Of a stretch of DNA of 64,000 nucleotides, positions 59,554 to 64,000 are shown piece after piece (the stretch's first letter is position 1; each line of letters begins with the position of its first letter). The stretch spans positions 434,001-498,000 of the forward strand of contig NZ_VCPE01000003.1 in NCBI RefSeq assembly GCF_005938105.1, in the 5' to 3' direction. This DNA comes from Brucella haematophila. GTDB lineage: Bacteria; Pseudomonadota; Alphaproteobacteria; Rhizobiales; Rhizobiaceae. The notes under the pieces are model-generated. The model made no database searches and had not been told where the DNA came from. It saw only the letters and a list, made by a program, of their open reading frames with translations. The translations under genes were made by a program, and so were the position numbers.

Positions 59554-61059
59554 ATGCAATCAGCCGACGCGATCTTGAAACTGGATAACGTTGGCAAGAT
59601 CTTTCCGGGCGTGGTCGCTCTGGATGGTATCAACCTGCAACTGATGCGCGGCGAAACACATATCATTCTCGGTGAAAACGGTGCCGGTAAGTCCACGCTC
59701 ATCAAGTTGCTCGCTGGCATCTATCAACCGGATACGGGCGAAATTTTCCTGAATGATCAGCCCTATAAGCCGAAAACGCCGCATGATGCGCAGGTCCAGG
59801 GCATTCGGATTGTTCATCAGGAACTCAACCTGCTCCCACATCTTTCCATAGCAGAAAATTTGATGCTGGAGAGTCTTCCGCGGCGCTACGGTCTTGTGGA
59901 TCGCACAGCGCTAAACCGGCGTGCTTCTGAGTTGCTGGACGAGGTTGGTCTGGCCCTCGATCCGCGCACACTCGTTTCCGAACTGGGCGTCGCGCAAATG
60001 CAATTGGTCGAAATTGCAAAGGCGCTTGGCTATGACAGCAAGCTTCTGGTCCTTGATGAGCCGACGGCGACACTGACTCCACCGGAAATCGAGCGGCTCT
60101 TTGCCATTATCGGAAGATTGAAGGCCAAGGGCGTAACGATCATTTACATTTCGCACCGCTTGCATGAAGTCTTCGAAATCGGCGATCGGGTCACTGTGTT
60201 GCGCAATGGTCGTTTGGTCGAAACGCGATCATTACAGGGGCTTACCGTGCCCCATCTGGTTCGCATGATGATTGGCAGGGATATCGCGGATGAATACAGC
60301 TTCGATCCGTCTATCAGGCCGGGTTCGGTCGCTTTGGAGGTTGAGAACGTCACGCGAGCGATGCAAGCTATCGCGGTGTCCTTTACAGTGCGCCGGGGCG
60401 AGATTCTTGGTGTGGCAGGTCTGGTTGGATCAGGCCGAACCGAGATTATGCGCGCGATCTTTGGCGCTGATCCAAAAGGCGGCGGGCAAATCCGTGTAGA
60501 CGGCAGGCCGGTGAATATTCGCGACCCCAAGGATGCCGTCAGAAATGGGCTTGGCTTTCTGACCGAAGACCGCAAGGGCCAGGGGCTGATGCTCGACATG
60601 CCCGTGGACCTAAATGCGACGATCACCGATCTGAAAAAAATCTCTCATGGGGGATTGCTGGACAAAGGCGCGGAAAAAACTGCCGTTACGAAACTGATCG
60701 AACAGCTGCGGATTAAAACGGCCTCGATAGACACTTCGGTGCGCAATCTGTCAGGCGGAAACCAGCAAAAGGTCGTTCTTGCGAAATGGCTGTTTCGCGG
60801 CTCCTCTACACTGATACTGGATGAGCCGACGCGAGGCGTCGATGTCGGTGCCAGACGCGAAATCTATCAACTACTCTGGATGCTGACCGCAAACCAGAAA
60901 GCGATCATCATGATCTCTTCGGATTTGCCGGAGCTCATCGGCATGTGCCACCGCATAATCGTTTTTTCCAACGGCAAGCTGGTGGGAGAATTGCAGCGGT
61001 CGCAGTTTGACCAGGAGCGTATTCTCTCACTTGCCTATCAGGAGCATGTTCAAGCATGA
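59554..61059 (+). CDS. sugar ABC transporter ATPase (RbsA-like, double cassette)
   Basis: A 501-residue fused ATPase. Cassette 1: GENGAGKST (Walker A), ELGVAQMQLVEIAKAL in the signature position, LLVLDEPTATLTPPE (Walker B). Cassette 2: GLVGSGRTE instead of a standard Walker A, LSGGNQQKVVLAKWL and LILDEPTRGVDVGA. This asymmetric pattern is normal for RbsA/MglA proteins. It ends overlapping the permease start (ATGA). Confidence 0.9.
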   Translation: MQSADAILKLDNVGKIFPGVVALDGINLQLMRGETHIILGENGAGKSTLIKLLAGIYQPDTGEIFLNDQPYKPKTPHDAQVQGIRIVHQELNLLPHLSIAENLMLESLPRRYGLVDRTALNRRASELLDEVGLALDPRTLVSELGVAQMQLVEIAKALGYDSKLLVLDEPTATLTPPEIERLFAIIGRLKAKGVTIIYISHRLHEVFEIGDRVTVLRNGRLVETRSLQGLTVPHLVRMMIGRDIADEYSFDPSIRPGSVALEVENVTRAMQAIAVSFTVRRGEILGVAGLVGSGRTEIMRAIFGADPKGGGQIRVDGRPVNIRDPKDAVRNGLGFLTEDRKGQGLMLDMPVDLNATITDLKKISHGGLLDKGAEKTAVTKLIEQLRIKTASIDTSVRNLSGGNQQKVVLAKWLFRGSSTLILDEPTRGVDVGARREIYQLLWMLTANQKAIIMISSDLPELIGMCHRIIVFSNGKLVGELQRSQFDQERILSLAYQEHVQA

Positions 61060-62066
61060 CAGATAAGCCGTCTATCTCCGAGAAGCCCGTTGCGACTGAC
61101 CGCCAGAGGTTGAAGCGTTTCCTGTTGCGAGACGCAGGCGTCTTTCTGGCTCTTTTGTTGATCACGCTGGTATTTTCCTTCACCGCGCCTTATTTCGCCA
61201 CGCCGGGCAATGCGTTGAAGATATTCGTCCAGATCGCCATCAATACGGTGCTTGCGGCAGGCATGACCTTCGTCATTCTAACGGGGGGGATTGATCTCTC
61301 GGTTGGTTCGGTACTGGCGTTGTGTACGGTTATCGGCGCGCTTATCATGACGTCAGGTATGGAGCCTGCTCTATCGATCCCGCTTGCTATACTAGCCTGT
61401 ATTGCAGTTGGCGGGCTTTGTGGGTTTATCAATGGAAAGGTGTCGACTTTCTGGAAGATACCTTCCTTCATTGTGACGCTTGGCATGCTCAATATCGCCG
61501 CTGGCGCGGCGCGCGTGGTGTCCAATAACTCGACGATTACCGGACTGCCGCAAGGCTTCGTCGATTTCGGTAATCTCATAATCGGTGGTTTTCTGCCTTC
61601 TATCTTTCTCGTTGCAGTTGCCGTGATTTTTGTTGGCTGGTTCATTCTGCGGTTTACCGTCTTCGGTCGCATGATCTATGCGGTCGGGGCCAATGACGAG
61701 GCAGTGCGTCTGTCGGGACATAATCCCGATACGTATAAAATTGCTGCATTTGTTATTTCGGGGGTAACTGCCGGCATTGCAGCAATTGTCTATCTGTTGC
61801 GTTTGAATATTGGCAGCCCGATTGCCGGTATTGGTTACGAATTGAACGCGATTGCAGCGGTCATTATCGGTGGAACCAGTCTGTTCGGAGGAAAAGGCTC
61901 CATTGTTGGCACACTCGCGGGCGCATGCATTTTGCAAGTCCTGGCCACCGGCCTGCAATTGCTCGGCATCGGTGACAATTATAAGCCGATCATCATTGGT
62001 GCAGTGATTATACTTGCCGTAATTGTCGATACTTACCGTGAAAGGCTACTGCGGCGCATTCGTTGA
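61056..62066 (+). CDS. sugar ABC transporter permease (RbsC-like)
   Basis: A 336-residue permease with about eight or nine membrane helices. GGIDLSVGSVLALC, GFINGKVSTFWKIPSFIVTLGML and YAVGANDEAVRLSGHNPD are conserved in RbsC/XylH-type permeases, as is AAVIIGGTSLFGGKGS. It overlaps the ATPase gene by four bases and is the last gene of the operon. Confidence 0.9.
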   Translation: MTDKPSISEKPVATDRQRLKRFLLRDAGVFLALLLITLVFSFTAPYFATPGNALKIFVQIAINTVLAAGMTFVILTGGIDLSVGSVLALCTVIGALIMTSGMEPALSIPLAILACIAVGGLCGFINGKVSTFWKIPSFIVTLGMLNIAAGAARVVSNNSTITGLPQGFVDFGNLIIGGFLPSIFLVAVAVIFVGWFILRFTVFGRMIYAVGANDEAVRLSGHNPDTYKIAAFVISGVTAGIAAIVYLLRLNIGSPIAGIGYELNAIAAVIIGGTSLFGGKGSIVGTLAGACILQVLATGLQLLGIGDNYKPIIIGAVIILAVIVDTYRERLLRRIR

Positions 62067-62076
62067 TGCGCCGCAG
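62049..62076 (+). terminator. hairpin at the end of the sugar ABC operon
   Basis: CTGCGGCGCAT and ATGCGCCGCAG form a perfect 11-bp stem across the permease stop codon. There is no T run. A second hairpin at 62111-62138 (GCGGC with CACCC-TCAT-GGGTG inside, then GCCGCTT) overlaps the end of the LtrA gene and may finish termination. Confidence 0.5.
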
Positions 62077-62121
62077 CAATCCGGTAAGGCAGCTATGTTA
62101 TGGCGAACTTGGCGGCCACCC

Positions 62122-63309
62122 TCATGGGTGGGCGCCGCTTTCGTGCAAGGCGTTCTGGCTTTTTGTGCGACTTTCCCACAAGCCGATACCGAAGAGAATG
62201 GCTGTTGTCAGCCATCCAAGGGTGAGTAGATCGGCGCTCTGCCCGAAAGGTGCAATGAGCGCCAACAAGATGACACCCCCGATATGGGAAAGGGGCACGC
62301 GGCCATAGACGACATATTTATAGATGGCACTGCCGATCAAATAGATGGCGGGACCGATTGCTATGACGAGAGTTTCAGCGAGGCTGGCGTGTTCGGCAGG
62401 ATGCTCCATGGCAAGATCATTGCCCACGGCGCTCACGATGATACCGAATATCAGGATGGCGTGAATGTAGTGGAAATAGGCGCCTATCTTCCCTGGATCG
62501 CGGGCTCGCGTGATACGCGCGGTCGCGTCTTTGCTTGAGGTGCCAAAATAAAGCCACCACATGGCGATGGTGCCGAGAAAAGTGGCGAGCATCGCGGATA
62601 GCTCGGCAATGTTCCAGTTTTCTGCACCTGCAAGTGTGGCTCCCGTCGCCAGCAGGCTTTCACCCAGCGCGACAATAACAAAGAGCTGGCAACGCTCCGC
62701 AAGATGTCCGCCCTCGATGGTCCAGTCGCTGACCTGCGAGCGCCCCATGCCGGGCAGAGCAAAGCCAATCATCGGTGAAACATATTCACAAAGTGCCGCG
62801 ACGACCCAAAGGGCCAGTCGCAATTCACCTTCTGCCAAGGCTCCGCCGATCCAGAAGCAGCCGGAGATGACAAGCCAGCCCAGCATTCGCCGGTAATTGG
62901 CCGTCAGCGGGTGGTCACTCCCCAATTGCCAGACGATGAAGCCTGTCCGCCCAAGTTGCATTGCAACATAGCAACCGGCAAAAATAAGACCGCTTTTGCC
63001 AAATGCGTCTGGTATCGAGGCCGCCATAACCAGCGCCAGCGCCATACAGAAGAACAAAACAAAGCGCAATTTTGGTTGCTCGGGATTAAACCAGTTTGTG
63101 ACCCAGCAGGTATATTGCCAGCCGAGCCAGACCGCGAACCAGAGAACGAGTGTTTCTAGTGCACTCCAGGCTGTCAGGTGATGAAGCAGCGTGTGGCTAA
63201 GCTGTGTAACCGCGAAGACATAAACGAGATCGAAGAAAAGCTCCTCATATGTAACATGCGCGTGATGGCCGTCTCGCAGACGCAAAAGTGGGTGAACTGA
63301 TTGGCTCAT
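62122..63309 (-). CDS. LtrA family (low temperature requirement A) membrane protein
   Basis: A 395-residue polytopic protein of the bacterial low temperature requirement A family (DUF-type membrane protein). HVTYEELFFDLVYVFAVTQLSH is the family N-terminal signature; about ten hydrophobic segments follow (WFAVWLGWQYTCWVTNWFNP; TFLGTIAMWWLYFGTSSKDA). Function uncertain. The ATG follows GGGGAATAATCC. It is convergent with the sugar importer operon. Confidence 0.88.
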   Translation of the reverse strand: MSQSVHPLLRLRDGHHAHVTYEELFFDLVYVFAVTQLSHTLLHHLTAWSALETLVLWFAVWLGWQYTCWVTNWFNPEQPKLRFVLFFCMALALVMAASIPDAFGKSGLIFAGCYVAMQLGRTGFIVWQLGSDHPLTANYRRMLGWLVISGCFWIGGALAEGELRLALWVVAALCEYVSPMIGFALPGMGRSQVSDWTIEGGHLAERCQLFVIVALGESLLATGATLAGAENWNIAELSAMLATFLGTIAMWWLYFGTSSKDATARITRARDPGKIGAYFHYIHAILIFGIIVSAVGNDLAMEHPAEHASLAETLVIAIGPAIYLIGSAIYKYVVYGRVPLSHIGGVILLALIAPFGQSADLLTLGWLTTAILFGIGLWESRTKSQNALHESGAHP

Positions 63310-63672
63310 GGATTATTCCCCAGAATGTGGAGCATCAGATAATGAGTGCCGAATTCGAAGAGGGCTAAAGGGGACATCCGCCGTAGCGATCAGATGCAAT
63401 ATACACATATCCGTTCCCCTTTACTCAAAGCGGCACTTGCAATTTTTACATTATCCTAGGTTGTAGGAAGCGGAAATACTTAAGAGATAACTTATTTTTA
63501 GCCGACGATATTTTTCAGGCGCGTTATCGGTTCCGACCGCGATACATACCCTACCCATATGGATGTAGACGGATTGCCGGCTCTTCTTTTGTGGCAATTC
63601 AAGGCACAATAGCTGTGGAACAAAGGATCCTTGAGAGCCTCGAGGGCCGAAAGCTGGTGAGGAGAAAGGGTG
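63310..63672. other. gap upstream of the terminal gene
   Basis: No gene or clear operator seen. It serves as leader for the divergent LtrA gene and the terminal ORF. Slightly AT-rich near 63430-63500. Confidence 0.35.
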
Positions 63673-64000
63673 ATGACTGAGCTGCGTCCCATATCCAACG
63701 AAAATGATAGCCTGAATGCCGGTAGTGTGCAAAACACAGCGTTGGGTACAGCTGCGGGGCATCTGGCACTCGTTCCGACGTGGCTGCCTTTCGATGTCGC
63801 ATCGAGTACCCCCGGTAGTTCGGCAGGAAGTGGCGGAATGGGACTGAGCGTCGGTGTGATCAGTAGCGATGCTTCTGCTGTTTTCGTGCCCTCAAATACC
63901 GCAATTGCTGGTCCGGGCGCCGAAGCTGGTGCTGACCAGTTCAACAGTGCCCTGATCAATCAGCATGTTGCTGAAATGGCGGGGATGGGCGGTGATGGCG
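63673..64000 (+). CDS. 5' part of a Gly/Ala/Ser-rich protein, open at the window end
   Basis: An ATG at 63673 follows GGAGAAAGGGTG and opens a frame that stays open for 109 codons to the end of the window. The sequence is rich in Gly, Ala and Ser (TPGSSAGSGGMG, AIAGPGAEAGADQF, AEMAGMGGDG) and has no signal peptide at the start. The Gly-rich run just before the edge suggests a large repetitive surface or type I secreted protein (inference). Confidence 0.5.
   Translation, partial: MTELRPISNENDSLNAGSVQNTALGTAAGHLALVPTWLPFDVASSTPGSSAGSGGMGLSVGVISSDASAVFVPSNTAIAGPGAEAGADQFNSALINQHVAEMAGMGGDG

Overview
The window looks like an alphaproteobacterial chromosome segment, most likely Rhizobiales and plausibly Brucellaceae (Ochrobactrum/Brucella type). 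This is an inference from moderately high GC, short overlapping operons, many ABC importers and GntR/IclR/LysR/TetR regulators, and PATR-repeat autotransporters. No rRNA, tRNA, IS element, phage or CRISPR array was recognised. It reads as accessory catabolic and surface-protein territory.

Region 1 (1-2.8 kb): the 3' part of a class III aminotransferase, a multiply damaged M81-peptidase/nitrilase chimera (pseudogene), a carboxymuconolactone-decarboxylase-like protein and a convergent glutathione S-transferase-like gene.

Region 2 (2.9-23.5 kb) is the most interesting part. It holds a shikimate/quinate-like set of genes: a divergent AroE-like dehydrogenase, a type II dehydroquinase-like protein, and three TIM-barrel paralogues with the same E-D-Q-E metal-site pattern in the same register, as in 3-dehydroshikimate dehydratases. 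With them are a fourth, more distant TIM barrel, an AAHS-type MFS transporter, two tandem ketosteroid-dehydrogenase-like flavoproteins, a NIPSNAP protein, SDRs, a Gfo/Idh oxidoreductase, an aldo/keto reductase and a complete polar amino-acid-type ABC importer. IclR, GntR and TetR regulators sit among them, each near a recognisable palindrome. I infer a system that imports an alicyclic hydroxy-acid related to quinate/shikimate, oxidises and dehydrates it, and possibly aromatises the ring. Substrate-site changes in the AroE-like and AroQ-like proteins suggest the substrate is not plain quinate or shikimate.

Region 3 (23.5-30.2 kb): a RidA/class V aminotransferase/SDR operon opposite a LysR regulator, a DeoR regulator opposite a NudK-like Nudix hydrolase, and an ABC-F ATPase.

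Region 4 (30.2-43 kb): a 1.75-kresidue autotransporter, an outer-membrane protein divergent from a DUF1254/DUF1214 cluster (one decayed copy, two intact) with paired GTTAC-N-GTAAC operators, a deformylase-like protein that has lost metal ligands, and an AspT/YidE-type membrane exchanger.

Region 5 (43-49 kb): a periplasmic molybdenum hydroxylase operon (2Fe-2S subunit, triheme cytochrome c, Tat-exported large subunit, XdhC maturation factor) ending in a clear terminator.

Region 6 (49-64 kb): a 2530-residue autotransporter with a glycine-rich head, tandem beta-helix repeats and a structured leader, a YcgJ-like exported protein, a ribose-type ABC importer operon, an LtrA-family membrane protein, and the start of a Gly/Ala/Ser-rich protein that runs off the window.
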